From assembly GCA_034509755.1 (NCBI GenBank), contig CM067555.1, forward strand, positions 20,782,142-20,846,141: 64,000 bases of DNA, given 5' to 3'. Under the pieces are notes generated by a model. It ran no database searches and was not told where the DNA came from. It saw only the letters and a list, made by a program, of their open reading frames with translations. Of this stretch, positions 20,727-31,070 are shown one piece after another. The translations under genes and the position numbers were made by a program. This stretch comes from Anisodus tanguticus (lineage: Eukaryota; Streptophyta; Magnoliopsida; Solanales; Solanaceae). Position 1 is the stretch's first letter. The number at the start of each line of letters is the position of its first letter.

Positions 20727-21392
20727 CTCACTCTCAACGTTTAACAGTCGCTGCTCTAATCTCTTATTGCTTCCAGTCTTCGCAGATCCAAGTACAAAGT
20801 AGCAGTATAAAATTTACATGTCCCTTGCATATGACCAATTTTTGGAATTTTTTTCATAGCTCTTGCAAGTATGTCGTTCTTTCCACGAAGCTTGAGTTTA
20901 CCCTCTTCAATATCCTTTCTAATCCTTTCCTATCAATACAATAATGTAAGATAGAATTCAGGTGAGACATTTCTTGAATAATGTTACATTTGTCAATTAA
21001 GGGATTCTGTATTCTTATAATTGAGAGCTTACAATTTCGTTGACAATAACTTCCACTTTCGGGTCAAATTTATCATCTCTCATCATCCGAGCTTTCTTCC
21101 AAAGCTCACTCATATCAATCTTGTCCTCTGAAATGCCGGATGCAGAGCACTATATATTAAACAAAAAAAACTCAGATGGTTTAAATTTAAGCTCATTTTT
21201 CTACATTAAAACAAAAATATAAAAATTACAGTTTTTTTATAAGCCCCGTATATCTTGCCCTGTTCAAGCGATGATTCAAATTATTTTTTGCCCTCCTTAC
21301 TTTTGCAACTTTACTTTTTTCTGATTAAAGAACATTTGAAAATAATTGTTTTTTTCATTTATTGAACTACATTTGAAAGGAGTTATTTTTTT

Positions 21393-22184
21393 TCATTTAC
21401 TCACCAGGAAGTATTCAGAAAGACGAGACTTCACAAACTTCTCCCAATCAGACTTGGTAATATGTTTGTGTTCAACTGGAGGAGTGTACAACAACTCACG
21501 ATCATTTACACGTTGGACAACATATTTTTTGTCAGTCTGTATTTGAAGTTTCGGAACATATATCCAATTCTTATAGAATTTGCTTCTTACTTCGTGGATG
21601 AACCACAAAATGTACCTACAATGACATTTACACAAAATTTTCAGCCCCTTATCAGTCACCAGTAACCAGTTTCTACAATCAGCCCACCAGACGCAATAAG
21701 GTGAAGAGAAGAAGAGATACAAGTAATCAGACACATTATGAACTTACCTTAACAGATTCCCAAAGCCTGTCTTTTTCTTCTTCGGAACCAACCGCCAATC
21801 ATCATGAAGTATAGACACTATTGTGCGGGCCAAAACTCCTAAATGAGTGCATAAATCATTGCCCGATTCGCCTATTGGAATCCCCAACTTATTGTACTTA
21901 ACCACAATTCTTTCACATCTTTTTCTTTTCATATTATATTTATGGCCAATAGAAGCACCTCTACTATGGATGCTATCCTCTGGTTTGTCTCCATCACTTG
22001 TATCTTCTCCATCATCTTCGCATTTTTCTGAATTTTCTCCACCAGAAAAATTAGGAATGGGTTTAAGTTTGCATTGCACTGGAGCAACATCACGCTCTTC
22101 ATTTTCATCAGATACACCATCTGACAGTTGGTCATCATCATTGTTACAATATGCATCTTCCTTTTTACTCTTCTTCTTATCCAT
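21393..22184 (-). pseudogene. CACTA TnpA-like / plant transposase (Ptta/En/Spm) N-terminal part
   Basis: It starts MDKKKSKKEDAYCNNDDDQL at 22184, followed by an acidic region and CERIVVKYNKLGIPIGESGN, LCTHLGVLARTIVSILHDDW (Transposase_24-like wording). A stop follows, with a probable intron at about 21740. The next piece, 21734-21393, has FIHEVRSKFYKNWIYVP and YTPPVEHKHITKSDWEKFV. This region binds subterminal sites in TnpA-type proteins; here it is fused or adjacent to a Ulp1-like domain. Confidence 0.78.
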
Positions 22185-22354
22185 GTCAAAACTGCAAAAA
22201 TAATTTATAATTGATCATAATCAAGTCAAAATAGCAAAAATAATTCACAATTGATCATAATCAAGTCAAAACAATAAATATGATTCATAATTGATCATAA
22301 CCAAGTCAAAACATCAAAAACGGAATAAACTTACACCGAAACATGCACAACTAA

Positions 22355-22921
22355 TTACACCCAAATTCCATCTTTTCGATCTCCTATGTATACACCAAAG
22401 TCGTCATCATCATTCACCGGAAATTCATTTGAGATGGGAGCATGATCCATCACATTGTCTATATCATCATCAGTACCTTTATTCAGCAGACGACACACTA
22501 CAGACCATTTTTCATCACTTGGATCAGATACGTAAAACACTTGTGTTGCCTGCGAAGCCAAAATGAATGGTTCTGACTTATGGCCTAATCGTTTGAGATT
22601 TACAAGTGTGCATCCAAGCTCGTCTTTTAATATGACACCACCAACATTCTCTACCCATTCACACTTGAAAACTGCAACTCTAAATATATTGTAATTGATA
22701 TCCCAAATCTTATCTATAACTCTGTAAAATCCCATGTCATGAATTTTAGGATTTTGATCCTTAGAACTCGCAACTTGCATGGTTGAAGCAATAATAGTTA
22801 CATCACTATTCTGAGTCTTTCGAATTGCGTCTTGCTCACATATTTGAAAATGATATTCATTCACATCATATCCAAAGTGTTTGTAAATAATGGGAGAAGG
22901 ACCATGAGACAACCAACGCAA
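22355..22921 (-). pseudogene. CACTA transposase C-terminal domain (DUF4216-like)
   Basis: An open 188-codon stretch: YDVNEYHFQICEQDAIRKTQ, NSDVTIIAS, then VFKCEWVENVGGVILKDELG and EPFILASQATQVFYVSDPSD. The pattern of a conserved W near an F.C.W motif followed by FI.ASQ..QVFYV.DP is the DUF4216 signature at the C-terminal end of CACTA TnpD proteins. It ends in an acidic tail. Confidence 0.85.
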
Positions 22922-23305
22922 AGTTTCTGAAACTTCAACACCATTGCGTATTAATTCATAAACCTAAGAAAGCAATTCATAATAAAAAACATACAGACTA
23001 AAATAAAAAATGAGAATCATAATGTAACTATATGATTATGATATATTTTAACCTTATTCTTGAGCCAAGCAGCAAAGTGTTTGTTGTGTTCAGTCTTACA
23101 CCACCGCTCAGATCTCTTTGAATGCTTTAATCTTATGCACTCAAAATGCTCACTTCCCCATTAAATGAACAGAACAAATTTTAGTGATAATGTTTATAAA
23201 AGAAAGCAATAAGACATGTATTTTAACTAAGAAAATAATAAATTACCCAATAAACGGTTGAATTTCAACTATATTATCCAAAATCCTAAGTTGAATCAGG
23301 CTGGA

Positions 23306-23918
23306 TTATTTCCAGTCCCCAATTGATTTTTCAATTGATATACTCTGCATGTGTCCTTCCGGTACACCAACTATTTTCATATCTGACATGTATGTGGAGC
23401 AAAATTCTAAGCCTTCCTCAGCAATATAACTCTCAGCAATACAACCTTCTAGACAATTACGATTCCTCACATAACTCTTCAAGGTTTTCATATTTCTCTC
23501 GAAGGGATACATCCAACGAAGAAAAACAAGCCCACATTGTCTCACCTCACTCACCAAGTGCACAGTTAATTGGACCATTATATCGAAGAAAGATGGAGGA
23601 AAACATTTTTCTAGCAAACACAAAGTTACTACAAGATCCTTCTCTAACTGATCCAATGTTGTGACATCAACAACTTTTGCACATAAAGAATTTAAAAAAA
23701 CATAACCTCATGACTGTTTTTTTAACATGCTTATTATTCAAACTCCTTAATGCAATAGGCGAAAGTTGCTGCATTAAAACATGGCAGTCATGGGACTTCA
23801 GTCCTTGAAGTTTCAGTTGCTTCATACAAACTAGACTCCGAATGTTGGAAGAATATCCTTTCGGAACTTTAATATTTTTTAAACATTTACAAAAGATCAT
23901 TTTCTCTTCCTTTGTCAA
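23306..23918 (-). pseudogene. CACTA transposase DUF4218-like domain
   Basis: TKEEKMIFCKCLKNIKVPKG, KLQGLKSHDCHVLMQQLSPI (23918-23667), then LEKCFPPSFFDIMVQLTVHL, VFLRWMYPFERNMKTLKSYV and NRNCLEGCIAESYIAEEGLE (23656-23306). This is the typical DUF4218 sequence. A frame change separates the halves near 23665. It lies between Transposase_21 and DUF4216 exactly as in intact CACTA genes. Confidence 0.9.
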
Positions 23919-24311
23919 TGTGTAACATGTTGGAGGAAGCCAAGTCTTATTTGTTTTCTTAACTCGCGGTGCTAACTTTCCTAATTTTCAAAGCGACTAG
24001 GTCCATCCTCGACTTCAAGCCATCTTTAGACTTACCCGGACTATGAAGCAAAGTCCCATATACACTCTCACACACATTCTTTTCAATGTGCATAACATCT
24101 AATTGGTGTCTCACAAGTAGGTGCTTCCAATACTCTAAATTGTAGAATATTGATTTCTTCTTCCACCATAATCTCTCATCAGAATCATCCCCATATTTTC
24201 GCTTCTTCCCATTTTTCTTCCCCCATGTATTGTCAACACATTCAACTGTACATGGGTTGTTTGTTCTTCTATTTCGTTGTCAAAGGCAGATTTTTGCCAT
24301 CTGTATTTATG

Positions 24312-25140
24312 TCATTCTGGAAGCCAACGACGATGACCAAGATACACATTTTTCTTGCTATGTCGAATTCTACATCGGAGAGTATCAACACCACAATATG
24401 GACATGCGTAATAACCCTTAATGGTACAACCCACTAAATTTCCATAGGCAGGAAAGTCATTTATAGTCCACATCAAGACAACCCGCAAATTGAATACCTC
24501 TTTCTTGAAAGGATCGAAACACTCAATTTCGTATTTCCATAAGATTTGTAAATCATCTACTGAAGGTGCTAAGTAGACATCTATGTCATTCCCCGATTGT
24601 TGTGGACTAAAAATTAGGAGAGATAACATCAAGAATTTCTTTTTCATACAAAGCCACGAGGAAAGGTTGTAGGTTGTAAGAACAATTGGCCAACATCTAT
24701 ATGTACTAATAAGGGAGCTATGTGGGTTGATTCCATCTGCTGATAAATCTAGACGGAGGTTCCTAGGGTCTTTTACAAACTTAGGCCACTTCTCATCTAT
24801 TAACTCCCAAGCTTTCGAATCTGCTGAATGTCGAAGCTTCCCATCTCGGATCCTCTCTTTTGCATGCTAAGTTAAGTCTTTGGTTGTTTGAGAGCACTGA
24901 AACATTCGACTAAACCTAGAAATAATAGGAAAGTACCATAAAACCTTAGAGGGTATCCCTACTCTATCTTCTTCACTCCCATTTTTTTTTCCATCTTGAA
25001 ACAGAACATGTAGGGTATTTTTCCAATTTTTCATACTGTTTTCTTTAAGGTATGCAATCATTAGGGCATACATGAATTTTAATATACTCTAACCCTAAAG
25101 CATTCATTTTTTCTTAGCATCATAAAAAGACACATGCAAT
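24312..25140 (-). pseudogene. CACTA transposase core (Transposase_21 / TnpD)
   Basis: In broken frames the minus strand reads CPNDCIP, YPTCSVSRWKKK, VLWYFPIISRFSRMFQCSQT, LRHSADSKAWELIDEKWPKF, RNLRLDLSADGINPHSS, then MLSLLIFSPQQSGNDIDVYL, LMWTINDFPAYGNLVGCTIK and GYYACPYCGVDT. These are successive landmarks of Transposase_21, including the Asp residues in LSADG and NDIDVYL. At least five stops occur, mainly in 24650-25080, so the enzyme is dead. Confidence 0.92.
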
Positions 25141-25640
25141 TCATTTCCCTTAGGCAAAATCTGAGATATAAGATGCAATATCTCAGAAAAGCTTTTGTCA
25201 GATAAACCAAACTTACCCTTGATATTAAAAAGTTTAACTAGAGCATCTAACTTAGTGAAATTTGTTCATCCTGGATATAAAAGTTTCTCTGCGTCTTCAA
25301 GAAGCTCTTTAAAAGCTTTATTATCGACACAGTTATTAAAAGCATCAGTAACCATATCTACAGTGTCCCCATTATTGTAGTTAGACTCAAACTGGTCACC
25401 TATTCTAGAGTCCATGTTTCCAGACCTTTTCCCATGCCAAAACCAGATTTTATATTCACTATCTATCCCATGAAAGAACAAATGCTTAGATACAACTTTC
25501 ACTGAGTGAAAAGACAAATTCCCACATTGAGTGCAAGGACACCTAATCACACTACTGTCTACAGCAAAATGCAAAAAATTCTTAACCCCTTTATCATATT
25601 CATGTGATAATCGAGAACATGACATCCAAGACTTATCCAT
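25141..25640 (-). pseudogene. CACTA transposase N-terminal transposase-associated domain
   Basis: The likely start is MDKSWMSCSRLSHEYDKGV (Met at 25640), not the longer upstream frame, because M(D/N)(K/R)SWM is the conserved beginning of these proteins. It continues IRCPCTQCGNLSFHSVKVVS, KHLFFHGIDSEYKIWFWHGK (zinc-binding CPC..C with H..H), the transposase-associated domain. An acidic linker follows. A stop after LLYPG interrupts it. Confidence 0.88.
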
Positions 25641-25806
25641 CAACGAACAGTTATAAGAACAACACCTGACACACAACAAAAGGCATGCACACATATCATT
25701 CAACCACATTTAAAAAAAATATACCAATGCAGATTTTTTAATTTAAAAGTAAACATTATGTAGCTCAGCAACGAAACCAACAAAGCAACTTCTAAATTTC
25801 CAACAC

Positions 25807-25878
25807 CGATTTTAGGGCTCAGAACGATTTTAGGGGTCAAAATGATTTTAGGGCTCAGAACGATTTTAGGGCTCAGAT
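25807..25878. repeat. Four tandem 18-bp repeats upstream of the CACTA transposase start
   Basis: Units of CGATTTTAGGGCTCAGAA at 25807-25824, 25825-25842, 25843-25860 and 25861-25878, with one to four differences between units. They lie about 170 bp upstream of the transposase start, in the promoter or leader. Confidence 0.92.
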
Positions 25879-26254
25879 TTTGGTTTGCAGCAGCTAAGAA
25901 CGAATTTAGACTTGATAAAAAGTGATATTTAATATCAATGTAACCTTCTTGTGAACACAATGATTTTTCTTAGCAAGCTTCATTACCCTAACACATTAGG
26001 CTGAAAACGACAAGCGAAGAATGCTAGGTTAGCAACTAAGAACGAAAATGATGACATGCAAGAAAACTCAGATAGAACGAAATCGATGGGTTAGCAGCTC
26101 AGATGGAACGAAGAAGAAAGGAATTTTATCGATGGGTTAGCAGATGGAATGAAGAAGAAAGCTCTAGAAGTTCAACCTAATCGATGGGTTTAATTTAGCA
26201 TAAATCGGGTATGGGCCGATTTTTACGTGTTGGGTCAGGTCAACTAATACCCAT

Positions 26255-26393
26255 CATATGACTGTCATAATTTTATGACAGTTTAAATACCTGTCACACA
26301 GATGTCATAAGTGTTTGTTGACCAAGAAGTCAAGGGAAAAACTGTCACACTATGTGACAGTTTATTCAACCGTAGGTCCTTTTTCTTGTAGTG
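26255..26393. repeat. Right terminal and subterminal palindromes of the CACTA element
   Basis: Two strong palindromes: CTGTCATAA-TT-TTATGACAG at 26262-26281, and AAACTGTCACA-CTA-TGTGACAGTTT around 26339-26362. Between them lies CTGTCACACAGATGTCATAAG. The words match the left end. They are likely protein-binding sites. Confidence 0.8.
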
Positions 26394-27680
26394 CAACTTG
26401 AAAGTACTGCCCAATGTTCTTGGCGATTAAATACATGACAAGGAGGTCCACATCATCCTATGTTCGAGAAATATGTCAGTTTAGCCCTCGAGTCATGGAG
26501 AACAATTCAGAGAAAATAATCAAGGGGTAAATGGAAATGTACTCATACTGTTTATTAATAATTTTTTATATTTTTTTTTTGTGGTTACAATTTATTTTTC
26601 ATTCATTGAAAATTTATTACAAACAAATTTTTGCACATCAAGTGAGAGCAAGTCTACCCTCCATCTATTCTCACACATAACGAATATGCAAAATATTGAG
26701 TCAATTGTTATGGTGGTCGTAAGGAAGATTAACAACATTGTGTGCATAAATATCTATGTTGTTGCATTCAATGAACGCGATCATGTTGGTACGACGATAA
26801 GAAGCAAGCTCAAATTTGATGGATTTAATAAAAATAAATACTTTATCTTCTTAGAGATACTAAAGAAGAGAAAATCTTCAATAATGGGGGCAAATTTTGT
26901 GACGAATCTCTTGTTCTCTATCCAAGTGGTTTCTCGTCAAAGCCGCAAAATCATAAGTAATGGACAAACAATGTAATCCTTCACGAAGCCCCAAAATCAT
27001 AAGTAATGGACGAACAATGTAATCATAACTTTTTATGTGTAATTCAAGTCTTGTCTTTGAGTTTTGTCAAGCTTATACTCCGACTAGCTTTGAAGTAGAG
27101 GCATTTCTAGACATTAAATTTTTACTAGATTTAAGTGTGTCTCTACAAGACGAGACCAATTCATGTTCTTCAAACCTAAGATCTGGTAGAATTTCTTAGA
27201 GGTCACTCCATCTTAAACCCTAGATCACACCTATAAAAATGGGTACATATCCCATTGAGGAGTCGTCTCTAACAACCCATAAACTCTTGGATATTCACAA
27301 AGAGATCAAAATATCAAATATTTATTTTCTCAAAACCAAAGTGATCAAGAGACGTTCTTTCTCAAGATCAACTCGAGTACCATGGTGATGCTCGACTTTC
27401 TTGGCAATCAAATACATTACAAAGAGGTCCACATCATCATACGTTCGAGAAATACACTACTAACTGCCATCGTATCACGAAAAAAAAATTACGGGGAAGA
27501 ATCAAGAGAATACACAAAAGTGTGTACTCACAACCTTAATAAATAAAATCACTTTTTTGTGATTACACTTTATTTTCCTTACATTGGGAAAGTTTGTTGC
27601 AAGCAAATAATTTTTGATTTATTAATTTTACACTCTTTACCTTTTTATTTTGGTATTTATGAAATTAATTATTTAAAAAG
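26394..27680. other. Intergenic DNA with a diverged direct repeat; LTR-like middle
   Basis: No credible coding frame. The stretch 26394-26640 recurs, diverged, at about 27365-27620 (for example GAGGTCCACATCATC(C/A)TA at 26441 and 27424). The part between holds CACACCTATAAAAATGGGTAC near 27225, a TATA-like box followed by a phrase typical of an LTR leader (ATCAAGAGACGTTCTTTCTC). I read it as a decayed LTR with a partial duplication, with low certainty. Confidence 0.4.
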
Positions 27681-27830
27681 TAGAAGGTGCAAAAACAATA
27701 GGTGCATGAGCTGCTACAATTGCTTCATCGGGAGCTGCTATCGGTATTGGAAACGTCCTTAGTTCCTCGATTCATTCCTTGGCGCGAAATCCATCATTGG
27801 CAAAACAATTATTTGGTTATGCCATTTTGG
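27681..27830 (+). pseudogene. atp9: Nuclear copy of mitochondrial atp9 (NUMT fragment)
   Basis: The translation of 27683-27828 is recognisably the middle of ATP synthase subunit 9 (subunit c): EGAKTIGA, stop, AATIASSGAAIGIGNVLSSS, IHSLARNPSLAKQLFGYAIL. Subunit c forms the proton-carrying ring of mitochondrial ATP synthase. The start codon and the C-terminal third are missing, and a stop replaces a Gly codon, so it is a dead insertion. Ser stands where the mature plant protein has Leu (IALAGAA, SSLIHS), as expected from unedited mitochondrial DNA, not from edited mRNA. The codons follow mitochondrial atp9 as I recall it almost base for base. Confidence 0.9.
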
Positions 27831-27889
27831 ATGTAATTTTAAGAAATGGTAAATCGATCAAGTTATAATTTTTTGAATTAATAATAAAT

Positions 27890-27905
27890 AAGTTAAACCT
27901 AATTA
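27890..27905. repeat. 16-bp target-site duplication, left copy (SINE)
   Basis: AAGTTAAACCTAATTA, repeated exactly at 28005-28020. Confidence 0.9.
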
Positions 27906-28004
27906 AAAAGGGAAGCCCGGTGCACTAAGCTCCCGCTATGCGCGGAGTCCGGGGAAGGGCCGAACCACAAGGGTCTATTATACGCGCCGTACCTCACATT
28001 TATG
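27906..28004 (-). mobile_element. 5'-truncated Au-like SINE
   Basis: In minus-strand sense it ends with GGGAGCTTAGTGCACCGGGC followed by a short T run, the characteristic 3' end of the Au SINE family as I recall it. Only about 99 bp remain, and the tRNA-like head with the pol III boxes is missing. A perfect 16-bp duplication flanks it, so it inserted in this short form. A longer relative is at 58179-58369. Confidence 0.85.
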
Positions 28005-28020
28005 AAGTTAAACCTAATTA
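28005..28020. repeat. 16-bp target-site duplication, right copy (SINE)
   Basis: AAGTTAAACCTAATTA, identical to 27890-27905. Confidence 0.9.
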
Positions 28021-29170
28021 TTAGAAAAAAATCAAAATAAAGAAAATAAACATAATATTACAAACCACAAGAAAGTTTTGTATTATAAAGCTATATTTGA
28101 GGGGATGTCTTTGTAACTATCCCTTTAAATTATAAAAAAGTTATTTAAGATTTTAGTTATCGATTATTGAAAAGTGATAGATTACTCGACCTAAAGGAAG
28201 TATTGAACCGTTCATTTTTCCTTCTTTCGTCAAAAGTTTTGAAACATACTTTACTTCAAATAAGTTGCACGTTTTTATTTTCTACATCTTTTTTTCCTGT
28301 TTTATTAATAAATAATAAAATTTCAATATGCAGCATGTCATCGTTTCATTTCAGGTTTGGACTTCTATGAAATGTAAATTTAACTAATAAGAGAGTTGTG
28401 GTAGGATGGATAGCATTTCTTTCACCCTTAATCAGAGGTCTCGGGAACAAATATTTCTATTTCCTGAAGTTAAAAAGTTTTCTTATCTTAATCAATATTT
28501 TTTCCAATTTATATCAACAAAGAAGATGTAGGACTTACCGTATGCTACGAAAGCTTATTTTCACCAAGAACTTAGGGCCATTTTTTTTAAAGATTAAGAT
28601 GTATGCCCATATTTAAATATGAAGATATTACATTTAAATTTAAATATTGAATAATTAAGATTATTTATTTTCTCAATATCTGAATATTTATAATTTATAT
28701 TTATCTAAAAGTTAATAATTATAAAATTTAAATAAAATAACTTAAAATTTATATTCACAAGTATTAAGTAGTAAGGTTCTTATTGGTGGAGGTATTCGAC
28801 CATAGTGGTAGTACTTGTGCGGTGGAGTGGCGACGGTAGTTAGCAGCGGCAATCGATAATGATGAAGATGGTAGTTGTGATAGTGACTGATGATCGTGGT
28901 AGATGGAAGAGTGGTGAAATGTCATCCTTATAATGATTTTAAAACTAAATAATCTCCTAATAATTTTAAGACTATTGATTCATATTTTATTCATACCATT
29001 AAGTGGTTAAATTTTAGAAACATAATCTATTGTACAAATCATTTAGATTCAAACCTCCAATGGACCTTAGTGCTATCTTCGCTTAGCGTCATTTCACATA
29101 TTAACTCGTACTCGGATCATTCCAAATTGAATTATCGCTTTTACTTTTATATTATGTCAAATAACATATC
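28021..29170. other. AT-rich intergenic DNA, no gene seen
   Basis: Only short chance reading frames. A G-rich patch of GGTGGAG/GATGGTAG words occurs at about 28790-28915. Part of 28540-29090 resembles non-autonomous hAT repeats of Solanaceae by wording (ATTCATACCATTAAGTGG), but I could not define ends. Confidence 0.4.
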
Positions 29171-29243
<73 letters not shown>

Positions 29244-29251
29244 TAATAATA
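29171..29251. repeat. (TAA)n microsatellite
   Basis: About 24 near-perfect TAA units, with two slips near the right end. It abuts a retroposon tail at its right side. Confidence 0.95.
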
Positions 29252-29365
29252 TATGTACTTTCAGTCTCTCATAAGTGGGATTTGGAGATGGTAAAGAGTA
29301 TGTAGACTTTGCCCCTACATCGTAAAGATAGAGAAGTTATTTTCGGAAGACCCTCCATACAACAA
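29252..29365 (-). mobile_element. Fragment of a non-LTR retroposon 3' tail
   Basis: The sequence GTAGACTTTGCCCCTACATC and AGATAGAGAAGTTATTTTC aligns by eye with the 3' tail of the LINE at 30745-30845 (CCCAGACCTTACATCTACCTT, GGTAGAGCGGTTGTTTCCGA). In minus sense the (TAA)n tract is then the 3' tail repeat. It could be a SINE that shares its tail with the LINE, or a 5'-truncated LINE. Confidence 0.65.
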
Positions 29366-30714
29366 TAAAAAATAACATATTTACTTTCTATAAATAATTT
29401 CTACACATTTAATATCCACAAAAATACGGTATGACTTCAATTTTACTCTTTTTCGTTTTTTTTTTCTATCTCTATATTTAAAAAGATGCATATATACTCC
29501 TCATGTTCTCTCACCAAATATTAAACTCAAACTTATTAATTTTCTCCCTTAAATTCAGACATTCAATTTTTGAAACAAAGAATGTATAGATAATATATCA
29601 AATTGATGGGTTAATATACCTATGAATTTAGTTTCATACGACAGAAAAATGAAATATAGTTCTTTGAGGGATGGGGGGAAGGGAGGATGGGATTAAGTAC
29701 ATCGGCATAGAGGAGAGGAGCTATGAACAAAGTGAAGTAACACTTTGAACACGGTCTAGTTAAAAAGAAAGAGAATCCAAAAATTATTTAAGAAAAAAAA
29801 AAAAAGATCAAGAAAACAATGGTCCTTTTATGTTTGTTTATTCTAATAGTACTTCTTACAACAGCCTTTGCATTCAGACTCTATATCTAAGGAAAGATGC
29901 TTCAAAATCATACTTTGACCAGTATTATGCTAATGTTTATGATAAAGGTGATTCTTTCATTAGTTTATTTGTAATTCTAATATATAGTTGACTGTGACTG
30001 TCCTACTAAGCGCAGCCTCCATTAACTTAATTATGTGATTAGTGCTATGACATCTGTAAAGCAGTATGATGAAAATGATTAGCCATTAACTTCAATTTAA
30101 TACGACTGAACAGCCTAGAGAAAGCGCATTCATTGTCTCACTAGTCACTTGGGTTCAAAACGAATCTTCTCTCTTCACCCATAAGCAGATCTAGAATTCA
30201 AGTTTTAAAGTCCTCTGGGACATAGCAGACAAATGAAGAAAACTTAAAAAATTTAGTTGGAGGCCTACAGCGTGAGTTCGAACTCTGGTGGAAGCAATTT
30301 GCTCTCTTCTGGAATAAGATCTTGTAGGTGATATCAGTTGCTCTGTTTCCAAACCCTGGTCATTCAGACACATCCCGTTATTTACTGGTAGTAGTGCTGA
30401 GGGACCGAGACTACTATCTACAGGAATAGTCTAGCGTAAGTCGAGAAGCTGGATATCTAAAAAAAAATCAAGTTTTAAGAGTTTAATTTTTAATATTTTA
30501 GCATTGACTTTATTATATTTTTAAAATTATAAAATTATAAATTTATACATATTATTTGTTGTATTTTTTATTAATTTTTATATATAAATTTATGCAGTAT
30601 ATTAAAATACTAAATTCAGAAGAACTTGATGTCAAAAGGTTACATCTACCGTAACTTCAATGGATAGTTTTTTAAACTAATAACGGCTATTTTTTTGAAC
30701 TTATAACGGCCAGT
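29366..30714. other. Intergenic DNA; one weak exon-like stretch at 29820-29955
   Basis: Nothing recognised with confidence. From 29819 an ATG opens a hydrophobic, signal-peptide-like frame (MVLLCLFILIVLLTTAFAF, stop after LYI). An overlapping frame reads LRKDASKSYFDQYYANVYDK before a GT-like end. Neither is long enough to name. The rest is AT-rich. Confidence 0.35.
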
Positions 30715-30729
30715 TTTTTGAACTTATTA
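30715..30729. repeat. 15-bp target-site duplication of the LINE (3' side)
   Basis: TTTTTGAACTTATTA, identical to 34833-34847. Confidence 0.9.
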
Positions 30730-31070
30730 CAACAACATACCCAGTGAAGTCCCATAACGTGGGGTCTGGGGAAAGTAGAGTGTACCCAGACCTTACATCT
30801 ACCTTGATAGGTAGAGCGGTTGTTTCCGAGAGACCCTCGGCTCAAGACAAAGCATAAACACAAGCAGAGCAAGAAAATAAGTCATGCTAGCGCACTCTGA
30901 AAATGAAACAGTAACTAATGCACGTACATAAGATAAATAAAGTACATTGAAGAACACATAGAAGTAGAAATCAAACGCTATTATAAAATACTATTGCGCC
31001 TACTGGTATGATAGTCTAAGTAGGCCTACATAATAACACTATAACTGCCAGTTTGTAAGAGTAAGTAGGG
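30730..31070 (-). other. 3' untranslated region and tail of the RTE LINE
   Basis: In plus sense it starts CAACAACATACCCAGTGAAG and contains GTGGGGTCTGGGGAAAGTAG and AGACCTTACATC, wording shared with many Solanaceae retroposon tails. SINEs of the family borrow such tails to use the LINE enzyme. The fragment at 29252-29365 carries the same wording. Confidence 0.75.

Larger units (their letters stand above)
18350..26393 (-). mobile_element. CACTA (En/Spm) DNA transposon with transposase and Ulp1-like protease genes
   Basis: The ends are CACTACAAGAAAAATGACCT on the left and the complement of CACTACAAGAAAAAGGACCT on the right, one mismatch in 20 bp. The 8.0-kb body encodes, on the minus strand, a TnpD-type transposase (22355-25640) and a second gene with TnpA-like and Ulp1-like parts (19312-22184). 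Both ends carry many TGTCA/TGACA words, several as palindromes, as expected of subterminal binding sites. The 3 bp directly outside the ends (ACT and CAA) do not match, so the target duplication has decayed or the border is off by a base. Both genes have stops, so the copy is inactive by itself. Confidence 0.95.

Noticed and set aside
25807..25878. Possible CRISPR-like array
   Set aside because: The units are directly adjacent with no unique spacers and sit inside a plant CACTA element.
25700..25960. 86-codon frame with repeated LSPKIV
   Set aside because: It is the translation of the 18-bp repeat tract and not a recognisable protein.
18347..26396. 3-bp target duplication of the CACTA element
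   Set aside because: ACT on the left and CAA on the right do not match. AACT occurs one base further out on the right, but that would need an uneven border.
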